The notes below the pieces were generated by a model. It saw only the letters and a program-made list of their open reading frames with translations. It did no database searches and had not been told where the DNA came from. The position numbers and the translations under genes were made by a program. Of a stretch of 64,000 bases of DNA, positions 1-12,305 are shown piece after piece (the stretch's first letter is position 1; each line of letters starts with the position of its first letter). This DNA is from Capitella teleta (Eukaryota; Annelida; Polychaeta; Capitellidae), in contig KB308911.1 in NCBI GenBank assembly GCA_000328365.1, positions 74,808 to 138,807 on the forward strand, read 5' to 3'.

Positions 1-128
1 GTCGCGAAACCTGGGATGAATTGCCGATAATAACCTGCCATGCCTAAGAATGACCAAACTGATGTGAGATCTTTTCGAGGACCATGACGTAGTGACTCCA
101 GGGCTACGTCAATTATGCACTAGTTGGA

Positions 129-282
129 TGGTAAGCTCCAAGCTCGTAATAACGAAGACTCAACCAATCACTTCATATTGGCTTTAATTTACCTTCGACA
201 AAAGATTCTAAAGTACTCAAAATAAAAAACAGGTTCCAAGAAAGTGTTCTTTGTCGATGTTTCGCACGAGATGCGTGAGCAC

Positions 283-351
<69 letters not shown>

Positions 352-730
352 GTAGAGATGTGAAGGTGTGAAGGCGTAGAGGAATCATTGTTAATGGAAA
401 ATATTCATGTCTTATGTACTAGAAGCATGGATGTGGGGCAGCCTGTGTTTCTAATAGGAAATGCAGTAGATCGTTGCCTTCCAAGTGTTTGCTATCTGAC
501 AATGATGGATGCGCTTGCTCTCCGGTTCTTTGTTCTCTGCGAACTTCTGACCGCCAGTATTCGCTAATTGCATCTAGGTCTTCTGACCTCTCGGTCGGTA
601 TTCGCTGATTGCCTCTAGAGAGATGGAAGCAATCCCGTGCACGCTCTGCCCGAAGGTCTATACATGCATAGGTAGAATTTATATAATCATAATTACATAT
701 GCTATAATGAAACATCGTGTGAAGTAGTTA
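129..730 (-). mobile_element. LTR-like block inserted in the Gypsy element
   Basis: A block that interrupts the reverse-transcriptase region of the surrounding Gypsy element. The first roughly 200 bases match 19138-19327, and both matches start at the same TGG with unrelated flanks, so this edge is a real element boundary. On the minus strand the block holds an ATTAAA-type signal near its end and finishes in ...CTTACCA, as LTRs do. It is probably a solo LTR or LTR fragment of another element. The right edge near 730 is approximate and no target duplication was found. Confidence 0.5.
284..349. repeat. (GA)n microsatellite
   Basis: About 33 uninterrupted GA dinucleotides. The related LTR-like block at 19138-19327 has only a short broken GA run at the matching place, so this array expanded after the two copies separated. 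Confidence 0.97.
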
Positions 731-3340
731 GAAGCATCCACGTAATCTTAACAGACCAAGCGTCTTAATAGCCTCTACTCGATTGGATAGGGGTTTAATT
801 CCGACAGCGCTAACAAAATGTCTCAATAAATTGATTTGTGATAAGCCGAAATGACACTTAGAAGGCTTAAGCTGCAAATCTGATTCTCAAAGACGCTTAA
901 AGACTTGTTCCAAATGCTGAGCATGTTCCTTGGGATTTCAAGAAAAGACCACTACATCGTCTAGATAAACCATACAGCATCATCCAATAAGACCAGACAA
1001 AATCTTATTCATTGCTCGCTGAAAAATAGCAGGTGCATTGGTGAGTCCAAAGGGCATCCGAATAAAACTCAAAAAGTCCTAAATGACAGGAGAATGCTGT
1101 ACGACTAATAGAAGAGTCTGCCATAGGGACCTGCCAATATTCAGAGCGCAAATCCCAAATGCTAAATATCTTAGACCCAGCAACTTGATCAAAAACATCT
1201 TGAATAAGTGGAAGGGGATGAGCATCTTTTCGAGTGATTGCATTATTTTTTCGGTAATCGACGAAAAACGAGTAGTGCCATCTTTCTTTGGTGCTAATGT
1301 AATAGGAGACGCCTAGGCAGAATCACTTGGCCGAATGATTCCGTCCCGTAACATCTCAGTTACACAATCTTCAACTTTCTGTCTCTTCAGTAAGGGCATA
1401 CAATAGGAAGGTTGTTTAATAGGCGGGTGGTCACCTGTATCAATCACTGCTGGCGACAGGGATCGAGCTACATTAACCGGCGTCGCCTTAACACTAAAGA
1501 TATTGCGATAAGCATCAATAACATCATTTACCACTGCCTGAGGAGCACGTGGTGTACAGGCAACAGCAACGACTGAAAAACAGCTTTTCTCAACGGTTTG
1601 CATCGGAAACTTTTGATTTTCCAAAGTGAGCAAACTGTTCTTGAAATCAACAACAGCAGAGCGACATAGATCCGAACCGATTAAAATATCGACTCCTAAT
1701 GATTCACAAACAAGGACTTCAATCGGAAGTCCAGCAAGTCTAACATTACACAACCCACGAATTAGCAATTCATGATTGGTTATAGACATTGATTTTGGGG
1801 CAGGATATAGAGGGGTTAAACGAGGTAATCGATTATACACAGTTACATCAATAAGTGTATGGGTGGATCCAGTATCTACAAGTGTAGTTGTCTGCACTCC
1901 ATTAATATCCAGACGGATCCTAGGGCGTCCGTCTGCACCACTCGCTCTACAGGTTTGATAACAGCGTCCTGTTACCTCTGCTGTAGAGTTATCTAGTTTC
2001 CCGACTAAGGGATAGTTTGAGATTTCTTGGGGCATTCAGATAACCAATGGCTTCCGCCACAATAACAATGTATGACCCGGCCTTCGGCATCTATGGCATG
2101 TTTGCCCAGAAGCGTTCTGGTGCATGGTTTTGACAGGACTTACACTAGTGTTTTTAGTTTGGCATTCTCTAGAAAAATGCCCTGGCTTTCCGCATCTAAA
2201 GCATGAATAATTTGACTTACGGGTAGGTTTGGTTTCGGCCTTAGCTAAAGCTGCTATTTGGGCATTAGTTTCCTTTTGCATGTTAACTAGATCGGTTACG
2301 ACTACAGATAATGCTGAAACTTGGGGATTTTCATATTTATCAATTGCATGCACCTTGCTAATCTTACGAGGTCTTAGTAAATCATCGTCTTGATAATGCC
2401 GCCTAACTTCCTTAACAACTTCCTGTAGGGTTCTCAATTTCTTTCTAGCAACACTTTTAGCCATATCTCTATCAGATAATCCTCTCAAAAATGTACGGAT
2501 CAAGGATGTTTGATCTAACGGTAAAGCTTGATACGCCTCATTTAGAAAGACCTCAAAAGTAGTTATGTAGTTATACAACCCCTCCCCGGGACGTTGCTCT
2601 AATCTATCCAAAGCTTCTTTCTGCGCTTCTGAGAAATTTGCATTTACATATCGGTTTGCTAGTAGCGTTTTAATTTTAGGCCATTTCGCGTTTTTCAACT
2701 CCATAAGAGAAGAATGAATGGTAGATTTGGCTGTTTGAAGAGCGATTTCAACCTGTACGTTATCTGGTAAGCGATCAATAGCTCTGAGCCATTCGAGAGT
2801 TCGAGAAGGTTTATCCCCATCACAAAAACCGACTCGTTTAATGAAGCGTTCTGTCGCCGAAACGTCTGCGATTGCAGAGAAAAATTTTAATGCATCTTGC
2901 TCATCCCGATTAATTTCTAAATCACTTTCAGTATCCCCTTCGTCAGATTCTAATGCAAATTCATTTATTCTAATTCGTCTCCCATTAGCTTCAGGTTTAA
3001 CCCTAATGGTCTCATTAGCCTGCGGGCCGGTAAAGCTATCATATTCCAAACCTGCATTACACGAGGAAATACTCGAATCTTCATTATTTGCATTTTCAAT
3101 ATTATTAGTATATATCAGTGATTGAGGGTTTGTTTGGATTTCGCTTTCTGGCATTCTGATTAATCGGTTATTCAAATCACTTCTGACCCATCTAAATGAC
3201 ATGAGGTAAAACAGGTGGTTTAAGTGTGGCTGCACTAACTGAGAGCTGGGAGTTAACAGATGCGATGCACATGGTAGGGCAAGGCGCTTTGTGTGATTGA
3301 AAGATCGACAGTCACTACCGGCTTGCACTTACCAGAGAAG

Positions 3341-4109
3341 GATTGCACGCATGTGTATAAAACTGGAAGTTACATGAAATGATCATGAATTTAGCGCTCA
3401 ATTTCAGACGCTTGTGGAAAATTGTGTAATTTGGCATTTAAGAACACTATCACCAGGCTGAAACTCACACAAACTATAATCGTGATAATAAAATACACAA
3501 ACTATAACCTCAGTTTATAAGTAAAACCACTTGAACGTTCGATTGAACAAATTATCAAATTCTATATACAAATGAACCAGCTTTGGGAGGGGGGAGGGAC
3601 CCGAGAGGGATCCTTCATTACTTCAATTGAAAAATGTCGTTCAGATTGCTTGATTAGTCCTGCTAATTCCTGAAGTGAAGTCTAATATTGGCAAAATAGA
3701 GTTGATATGCCATAATATGCCACAGCATGACAACATTGACCTCGAAATGTGTACTCATTAACACACCTATAGTCGGTCATTGTTTTGATAAGTTTGCGCG
3801 TATTTTCCCGGGAAATCGACGGCCGACATCGCTCGAGTGCACGACTGCCTCTCGACAAATGCGTGTTTTATCACATCGTCGCATTCTCACAGTTGAAAAG
3901 TATGCTATAATTATAAATTTATGATTAATTGCGAATCATGCAATTAAGGCATGCGCCACATAAATTATGCAAATGAGGCGAATGGCTGAGTGCCCTAGCA
4001 TTTGTAAACATCTTGAAATGTCGGCATAAATTTGCCGAGTTTAGTAGGAGGAAATAGTGGACGGAATCTAATTTTGAATATAGTGTGGCGTTGCTAAAAT
4101 AGATGCTTT
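3341..4109. other. No gene seen
   Basis: AT-rich sequence beside the Gypsy element. A 5' LTR of that element would be expected here, but no copy of the LTR-like block was recognised. Short open frames have no recognisable content. Confidence 0.5.
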
Positions 4110-4405
4110 TAATACATGGTTGTTGTGGTTGGGGTTTTACGGCTCCACACAAACCAATCGGATGATACGGCGCCAGAACAGAAGGCCTGGGACCGGGGTT
4201 TCCCCCTACTCTTATCGATAAATCCCAAGGGTTCTTTATCCTGCATACCACCATAGACAGTAGTACACAGCGCCCGGCTTTGTTACGCAGTTGGGCAGCA
4301 CTGCAGAGTCACTGAAGAATCACAATTGTTATTCACAATCATAACGCCGGTGGCCTGATCGGGTCTCGAACCCGGGACCTCGACCCCCACGGTCTGCATA
4401 GGATT
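4110..4405 (-). mobile_element. tRNA-derived SINE
   Basis: Read on the minus strand, this has a tRNA-like head with a good RNA polymerase III B box (GGTTCGAGACC, complement of 4362-4372), followed by a body unrelated to tRNA. A fragment of a similar tail (a motif like TATCCTGCRTACC near the end) recurs at about 50383-50458 in a sacsin intron, which supports a dispersed family. It is not a functional tRNA gene, because no full cloverleaf can be drawn. Both edges are approximate. Confidence 0.5.
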
Positions 4406-5117
4406 GCTATTAATACAGGATTTTCAGCGTGTCTGCCAATGGTTAGGGGTTTTTACGTCAGAAAAACTTCCAGTTTTTAACATACAAGTATCATCAGCGG
4501 AGATCTTAGATCGCCGCTGACGAATAGGCTAGGTATTTCATATTATATATTTGTATTTTTATATTTTTTCTATTGAGCATTGGTTAATGGATGACAAATC
4601 TATTAAATACGGATTACAGACATGCAGTGACTAAGTGCCTAGAAATGCGGTGGATGTGACTGTATGAACATAGGATAAATATATGAGCTTAAATGGCAAT
4701 AACTCTAGGCTATATACATCGCATATACATTTCAGTTGTGTTGTTGCTGCAGTCGAAATGCTATATGAAATGCAATTCGCAGATGGGACATTATTATATG
4801 CGGGTGATTATGAATGAAGTAACAGTGGAACTTCTATGCTTGTGGCCGATCGATACATCATTTGTGAAATACGAATGCATAATTGTAATATATCAGTTGC
4901 AATATGGTCAAAATATTGTTGCACGGGAGCGATTGGCTCGTGATTTGATGTGTGGTTTAACTGTACTCAATTGTGTGTTCAGAAACAAAGAAAGCCATGC
5001 TGTGTGTCAGATTGCTGTGCCCCAAACGAGCGTTTCAACCAGTGGATCACAAATACAGCGTTGGTTTGGAGTGAGTAATGTGGTCTGTGGATTATAATCT
5101 TTAACCTCGCTGAGCAC
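4406..5117. other. Upstream region of the four-pass membrane protein gene
   Basis: No supported gene. A 134-codon open frame (4693-5097) ends 20 bases before the next gene's start codon, but it has no recognisable domain or hydrophobic pattern. The region should contain the promoter and 5' UTR of the 5118 gene; no clear TATA box was found. Confidence 0.4.
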
Positions 5118-6215
5118 ATGGCGAATCTAGAGGAGGAAGAGGTGGCGCCAGGAGCTGCTGCCTCCGCCTTCGTCTCCAGAGCACCTCCGGAGCGATTTTT
5201 GCTCCTCAGCATCGCGCATCTGCTCATTGGTCTCGCAACTTCCATTCTTGGGGTTGTAGCTTTCGTGGCTCAGCCGTGGGGACACCAATTCGGAACGGGG
5301 CTGTGGATTGGGTTGTGTTTCATATGGACTGGAGTAGCAGCTATGAACGCTGTGAAATTGCAGACGCAAGCTCGCTTTTTTCTGTTGCTTGCGCTGTCTT
5401 CTGTGGCTACACTCATGGCCGTTGTGCTTGTGACGTTGGCTTCTGTGGGTTTGAGTTGGGATCGTCTCATCATCATCAAGCAACACAACGAGTCGAATTC
5501 ATCGACGAAATCAAATTCGCACGATGGGGCGTTTGTCATCCAGTGCTTGCTGTTGGTGACAGCAGCTCTGGAATTGGTCGCTGGAACTGCGACGGCGATG
5601 CTGAGCTCACGGTGGCTATGTGATCACAATACTGCGTTATGTCGATCTAATGCCATTGGTACTGAAACGGATGAAATGGATCCCTATGCAACGCCATTCC
5701 CCCAGGATGCTCTCCTGGATCTGCCCGCAGCTCTTCGTTCTGCTCAGCATCACCACCCCGACTCTGTGTTGTTGCCTGTACGACAGGGCGAAACTTCATC
5801 ATTGCCATCAACAGTTCACGGCGAGGGAACTGGTTTGATTTACATGGTACGCACCAATTCCAACCAGACATTTCCTCAGCCAGGGAGGCTGCTCAATGTG
5901 CCCGCTACTCCACCCCCTCCCTACAGCATGCTAAGCATAAACAGAGCAGGAAGAGAAGAAGGCGAGGGGGATGATGAAAGCAGGGGCTCAGCAGCAACCC
6001 CTGGACCGCCCCTAAACACCCCTTTGAGAGACCCCAGTGATACTACAGACTTTGACAACAACCGACTTCATCTGATGAGGGCAAGGTCTTTCACGAGGAT
6101 GTCGAGAAACTCCGCAGCACGCCGACCAATGCAAGGGACTCAGTCGCTGGATCGGACTGCGGAACCCGGTGGCCCAGAGCAGTCAAACGGAACCCCGATT
6201 AGCACGATTCTTTAG
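5118..6215 (+). CDS. Four-pass membrane protein with PPxY motif (MS4A/ENTREP/TMEM255-like)
   Basis: An intronless 365-residue reading frame. Seen: four hydrophobic segments at about residues 27-50, 60-79, 86-112 and 136-160. The loop between segments 3 and 4 carries N-glycosylation sequons (NES, NSS), which places it outside the cell or in a lumen. A long polar, Pro- and Ser-rich tail follows, with PPPPY near residue 268. Known: tetraspanning CD20-like families such as ENTREP (FAM189) and TMEM255 pair this fold with PPxY motifs; ENTREP proteins recruit NEDD4-type ubiquitin ligases such as ITCH. Inferred: a membrane adaptor for a WW-domain ubiquitin ligase in endosomal sorting. The ATG has a usable context (CACATGG) and the acidic N-terminus reads straight into segment 1. 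Which of the related families it belongs to is not settled. The lack of introns is odd for these families and could mark an old retrocopy. Confidence 0.7.
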   Translation: MANLEEEEVAPGAAASAFVSRAPPERFLLLSIAHLLIGLATSILGVVAFVAQPWGHQFGTGLWIGLCFIWTGVAAMNAVKLQTQARFFLLLALSSVATLMAVVLVTLASVGLSWDRLIIIKQHNESNSSTKSNSHDGAFVIQCLLLVTAALELVAGTATAMLSSRWLCDHNTALCRSNAIGTETDEMDPYATPFPQDALLDLPAALRSAQHHHPDSVLLPVRQGETSSLPSTVHGEGTGLIYMVRTNSNQTFPQPGRLLNVPATPPPPYSMLSINRAGREEGEGDDESRGSAATPGPPLNTPLRDPSDTTDFDNNRLHLMRARSFTRMSRNSAARRPMQGTQSLDRTAEPGGPEQSNGTPISTIL

Positions 6216-7752
6216 GGTTTAATTCATGGTTGCTAACTCATCACTAATTATGTTTAATAATCATTGTTTGTTACGTTTGCATGAATATAATTTTAATCCT
6301 GATGCCATGCAAAATCAGGTTATTCAATCGAATCACTATTATTTGGGTTCCAATTTCAACGTTTATTAATGTATCTATAATTAAGCATATAATAATATAT
6401 TATATAGTATGATATTAAAGAAGCCACAAATATGTTCGATAATACATTCAGCAATCTGTTCGTAAATTCTCTGCTGTGTATGTGTGATTGCTATTTCATG
6501 ACAAGCACTTAATTAAATATCGGGAACAATGATTATGGATAGCAAAATATGTAGATGTGTGATTATTAGCTGCATGGGCATGCCATTTTGTAGCATTTAT
6601 TTAATTTCCATCGTGCGTTTTATTTGATTATTCGTGTCATTGGTTTAATTTTGCATCAATATTGTAATATGTTGGATCACCCATTTATCCACTGAGTTTA
6701 TGCGTCTGTTCGTCGTGGTATGCATATATCGAGTATTTCATTACATTCTTGCATAATCATTAGTCATGGAAATAGATATGGAGACTAGCTACCTATTATT
6801 ACTACTATTTATTAGTATACAAGATATGATATTGCTCATAAAAAGTGGACTTTATGTGCCACCCGTTGCCATGGCAATCCTTCCATATCCGTCTACTCAA
6901 TCATCGCAGATTCCGTTTAAAGCGTACCAAAAACGCTCAAATTTTGTTCAAATTAAGAACCCTTCACCCCGGTTTTAACTTTTTTGTGGCATAAATTCTG
7001 TATTTGATAAAAGTTTATCGTACATTTTGTGCGGAACTGCGAGTGGTTTGTATAGGAAGAACCTCGTCTCTATATCTATGGTCCTAATTATTCTAAATAG
7101 CAAATAGGCAGAGCGAAATAAATTTATTGAGAGGCAAAATAGAATATTGGAGCCATCTAGAATGAGACCGTCACGCGCAAATTTTCCGCATGGAACTTTT
7201 CTCTTGGCCAGGACGACATTTTTCAATGATGTAATCACATCCGGAGAAACAGGTGACGTAATGCTGAGGTAGTGACGTCATCGCAAAACGACCAACCCGA
7301 CAAGTGTTGTCGCTCAATCGTTGGCATGGGAAGTCCACATCTGAGGAATGGGAAAATACCGCACAAAATGTGAGCTTTTAAGTAGGTCAACGTAACAATA
7401 TTGCTCACCAAGCTCATCTTTGATGACAGGAGGGGTTGGAGGTTGCGAGATCGGTGGCGAGAGAGTGGATACTAAATGGGATAACATTCATCATGTAAGT
7501 GTGAAACAATATCAAAGATCTGGAACATCTTCTGTGTTTGACTCAGAGGTTGTTAATATGAGCTACCAACCCTGTGAGCCAACTTAGTTTAAATAATTGG
7601 TCGAGAAGACTCGGACAATCAGCGTCAAACATTGCTAAGCATAATTCTGTAGTAATTCAGAAATGACACCCCAACTGACACAAATAATAGCACTGATCTG
7701 AGATTGCGTAATATATTTTAGTAAATCATGGGTGTCTTGCTGATTGTTTGCC
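6216..7752. other. 3' flank of the membrane-protein gene; left edge of duplicated locus
   Basis: AT-rich non-coding sequence. It must include the 3' UTR of the 5118 gene, but no AATAAA was spotted close by. From 6473 it matches the first bases after the assembly gap (19907 onward), so the duplicated block starts here or earlier. Short open frames shared by the two copies are shared only because the DNA is duplicated. Confidence 0.5.
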
Positions 7753-10700
7753 CTATGACCACCCACCAACACATTGCGCAACCTCTGGATCCAGACACTC
7801 TTTGACGACAGGACTGAACTCTGTGCCTTCTTCGGTACAAGGGGTGATGCGGTAGCTGCAGTTGAAGAAACATGCGTAGTACAAAGAGCAGTCGGTCGGG
7901 TAGGGCAGTCGATCCTGTACGCAGTCTCCGGGAATGTCAGAGTCTGCCTCGCAGATTTGTCCCGACGGTGTACTTGGGTCGACTGAGAAAAAAGAGAAGA
8001 GCATCATGTCTGGAAGGGAATTATGATCTTCAGGTGCTCTTACCAGTTCCATCTTCTGGGGTTACTTCTGTGATTTCAGAGACACCTGCAGATACAAGGT
8101 AAGAAGGATGGACAAGAGACAAGGGAGAAAATGATATAGTAGCCCCACCTCCTGTTGTGAAATCAACTGTGAATTTTGATTTCGTTGTAGAATAGTCCGA
8201 TGATAATTCAGAATTCGTCGAATCGCTATCCGTGGGTTTCAATTCTGTTGTTTTTCCGTGTTCTGTTGTTCGGGTGCTTTTACCAGTTCCATCTTCTGGG
8301 GTTATTTTGGTGACGTCTGAGACACCTGTAGATACTAAAGGCAAGAAAAATGGAATTATCAAGAGACAAAAGAGGAAATGATGTAGTAGCCCGACCTCCT
8401 GTTGTGAAATCAACTGTGAATTTCGATTTCGTTGTAGAATAGTCCGATGATAATCCAGAATTTGTCGAATCGCTATCCGTGGGTTTCAATTCTGTTGTTT
8501 TTCCGTGTTCTGTTGTTCGGGTGCTTTTACCAGTTCCATCTTCTGGGGTTATTTTGGTGACGTCTGAGACACCTCTAGATACTAAAGGCAAGAAAAATGG
8601 AATTATCAAGAGACAAAAGAGGAAATGATGTAGTAGCCCGACCTCCTGTTGTGAAATCAACTGTGAATTTCGATTTCGTTGTAGAATAGTCCGATGATAA
8701 TCCAGAATTTGTCGAATCGCTATCCGTGGGTTTCAATTCTGTTGTTTTTCCGTGTTCTGTTGTTCGGGTGCTTTTACCAGTTCCATCTTCTGGGGTTATT
8801 TTGGTGACGTCTGAGACACCTCTAGATACTAAAGGCAAGAAAAATGGAATTATCAAGAGACAAGAGAGGAAATGATGTAGTAGCCCGACCTCCTGTTGTG
8901 AAATCAACTGTGAATTTCGATTTCGTTGTAGAATAGTCTGATGATAATTCAGAATTTGTCGAATCGCTATCCGTGGGTTTCAATTCTGTTGTTTTTCCGT
9001 GTTCTGTTGTTCGGGTGCTTTTACCAGTTCCATCTTCTGGGGTTATTTTGGTGACGTCTGAGACACCTCTAGATACTAAAGGCAAGAAAAATGGAATTAT
9101 CAAGAGACAAGAGAGGAAATGATGTAGTAGCCCGACCTCCTGTTGTGAAATCAACTGTGAATTTCGATTTCGTTGTAGAATAGTCCGATGATAATCCAGA
9201 ATTTGTCGAATCGCTATCCGTGGGTTTCAATTCTGTTGTTTTTCCGTATTCTGTTGTTCGGGTGCTTTTACCAGTTCCATCTTCTGGGGTTATTTTGGTG
9301 ACGTCTGAGACACCTCTAGATACTAAAGGCAAGAAAAATGGAATTATCAAGAGACAAAAGAGGAAATGATGTAGTAGCCCGACCTCCTGTTGTGAAATCA
9401 ACTGTGAATTTCGATTTGGTTGTAGAATAGTCCGATGATAATCCAGAATTTGTCGAATCGCTATCCGTGGGTTTCAATTCTGTTGTTTTTCCGTGTTCTG
9501 TTGTTCGGGTGCTTTTACCAGTTCCATCTTCTGGGGTTATTTTGGTGACGTCTGAGACACCTGTAGATACTAAAGGCAAGAAAAATGGAATTATCAAGAG
9601 ACAAGAGAGAAAATGATGTAGTAGCCCGACCTCCTGTTGTGAAATCAACTGTGAATTTTGATTTCGTTGTAGAATAGTCTGATGATAATTCAGAATTTGT
9701 CGAATCGCTATCCGTGGGTTTCAATTCTGTTGTTTTTTCGTGTTCTGTTGTTTCAGCTACAAAGAAATTATTTCCACCTATAACAGTCGTAAGTACATAA
9801 ATGGGTTGGAACAGTTGCTTTGGGGGGAGGAAAACCTTCATCACATTTTGCTCGCAGGCTCCCTTAAGTCGACCTCAAGAATGCGAATGCAATATCTTGA
9901 GCTAGATGAAAACAACCAAGAGAAGGAATACACAATAACATTTGAGTTGCAACAAAGTCATTGCACTGGCTCAAAATATGTTTCAACACTTTACAGCGTT
10001 GAATTCCAAGAAGTGTAAGTTCTATGGGTTTGTGTTTCTCTCGAAGAAATATGCAAAGGTTTAAATATATTCTAGCAGTACATCTAGCCTTTTATGCCTT
10101 AAAGTATTACATGTGTTCCTCATTCCATTTTTACCGCCGACACTTTTGCCTCCAAACAATTGCGCCACCCTTAACATGGGCACGATTATAATTTTACAAA
10201 CCTAATGCTGTGCCATCGGTAGTAATTTCTTCAGTTGCAGCTGGGTCTCTTGTTGGTGTAATCGTCGTGCTAACTGTTTAGTGCAGAAAACATGGACATT
10301 GAGTCTATTTAGTATCACTCCATCCTTACCTGTGCAATTAGATAAAACAGGATGGACACACTCTTGAAAATGGTCTGAGAATTCTAAGCCTTCTCGGCAC
10401 TCATCCAACCGAGACTGGCATGTATAGAAACATGCGTAATACTTGGTGCAGTCATTTGGGTGAGGGTATCTGCGGTGAAGGCAATTGTTTTCAAGGTCAG
10501 GATCTTCTTCGCATTCAATCGGACCGAGAGATGGGGTGGTCGGCTCAGGTGTTGTGGTAACTACAACGAGAAGCAAGTTATAGGTTACTCCCACGGATAT
10601 TTTCCTTTGTACGGGTCATTGAAGGGTTTGGAACTAGTGCGTAGGGTGGGTTAAATTAATGATTTATCAACCAAAGTTTATCTCTCCTTAATTCTGATTG

Positions 10701-12270
10701 AAGTACTAATGTAACCGTCGTGCTAGCTCTGCGAGTGTTGTTCCTTTAACTGCTCAACCTGTTCGTACAGAATTTTTTAAAGCATGCTATTTTAATCGCG
10801 TTGTAAGATTGTGGAATGTTTTGCTTGATCATATTCGTAACTGCAATTCTTTTAACACTTTTAAACAGAAGCTGAATGTATTTCACATCGACAATCTAAT
10901 GAATTTAATCCGTACAATATTTGCTCATGGATCTCGACTTGTCGTTGTCAAAGTTTTTATCATACATAATGCCACCTTTTATTTATCGCCAGCTACTTAA
11001 AGGCATTGCCTGTTTTGCTGTGCGTTTGTATGCACAACCACTTACGTTTTTACGACCAATATTATACAGCAATCACTCTTCACCTGTTTTAATGTTTGTG
11101 CATGCATGAAGCTTTTATAGAAAAAAAAAAAGAAGAAAAAAAGTTATGTACCCGTGAACAATGTCATATAAGTTGAATTATGATCATACCACTCTGTGCG
11201 TTTCAGTGTGATTTACAAGTGTGGTTTATTTATAGGTGTGAAAAAATTATAAATCACGCATATTAACAGCCAGCGTGGGCAGGGTTCATTATAGCGCTCT
11301 CGATTTGTGATGATCAATGTATCATGGTTACGAATGGAAGGATGTCACTGCAACATAATCACGTGAGCGCCTCGCTGATGCGACTTACATCTTCGTATAA
11401 TTCAAGCAGTCCGAAGTCTCAAAGTCAACCGGACAGGGCTGTATCACTGTGTCAATGTTTATGCATGTAATGTACTGACCTTCACATTGCGCGATTGAAG
11501 GATGAACACATTCTTGCAGATGATCCCCAAATTCCAAATCTTGTCTACATTCATCCAAGCGCCATTGACATGTTTCGATGCAAGTGTAGTATTTGGTGCA
11601 GTCGAGCGGGTGCGCGTATCTGTGCTGCACACATTTATTCTCATCCTCTGGGTCTTTTGGGCAGTCAAAAAGGGATGGCGAGGTTGAAGGTAGATCGGGG
11701 GTGGTTGCATTTTCAATGGACGTGGTTGAAGGTAGATCGGGGGTGGTTGCGTTTTCAATGGACGTGGTTGAAGGTAGATCGGGGGTGGTTGCGTTTTCAA
11801 TGGTCGTGGTTGATGGTAGAGAGGGCGTGGTTGAGTTTATAGTGGGTGCAGTTGAGGGTAGAGTGGTTGAGACTGCAAATAAAATCATTTCTCGTTGATC
11901 CAAATATTTTCACAAATAAAAAGAATGCCTGACCTTCGCATTGTGCCATTTCTGGTGGCAGACATTCTTGGAGAGCGGGACTGAAATCGTGGCCATTGGG
12001 ACACTGCCTCAGTTCTGAATCACAGTTTGCAAAGCAGAGGAAGTATACGGAACAATCATGAGGGACTGGATATCGATGGCTGAGGCATTCGTCTTCTTGT
12101 TCTGGGTTTTTGGGGCAGTCAAATGGATTGAGTGGAGGGGTCGTCGGCTGAATGGTTGTTGACACTGAAACGAATAAGTTTATTAGGCAGTCCTCTTTTT
12201 GTACAAAATATCTATATTGATTCACATCAATTTGATACACATAAAGTTCGAATGATGAACTCCCCCCACC

Positions 12271-12305
<35 letters not shown>

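Larger units (their letters stand above)
1..3340 (-). mobile_element. Ty3/Gypsy LTR retrotransposon, broken copy
   Basis: A fossil Ty3/Gypsy-type element read on the minus strand; it runs off the left edge. Parts seen from right to left: a gag-like region (about 2036-3328) with a CCHC zinc knuckle (CFRCGKPGHFSREC), a retropepsin-like protease with a DTGS active-site motif near 1870, and reverse transcriptase matches, including a YLDD box near 960 and a typical RT-end motif (FLGMAGYYRQF) at the left edge. A separate LTR-like block lies inside it at about 129-730. No 5' LTR was resolved beyond 3340. The copy looks old and clearly broken, with several breaks, and is not expected to be active. 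The family rests on the RT and protease motifs; the clade within Ty3/Gypsy is not determined. Confidence 0.85.

Noticed and set aside
173-388. Ser-Leu repeat frame
   Set aside because: Translation of a GA/CT microsatellite inside an LTR-like block.
3727-3924. 65-codon frame right of the Gypsy element
   Set aside because: No recognisable content and no support for an exon.
4340-4405. Possible tRNA gene
   Set aside because: Only the B box is good and no cloverleaf forms; better explained as a SINE head.
4693-5097. 134-codon frame upstream of the four-pass protein
   Set aside because: No domain, AT-rich, no splice link to the 5118 start; probably chance.
8030-9648. Overlapping 110-residue frames starting MISQQEVGLLHH, repeated every 247 bases
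   Set aside because: They read through introns and out of the spliced structure; the MISQQ part is the complement of exon-end and intron sequence. The array is not a CRISPR either: the units are exon plus intron in a eukaryotic gene.
11495-11898. Plus-strand repetitive frames (WLKVDRGWLRFQ type) over gene A exon 5
   Set aside because: Antisense shadow of the 42-bp coding repeat.
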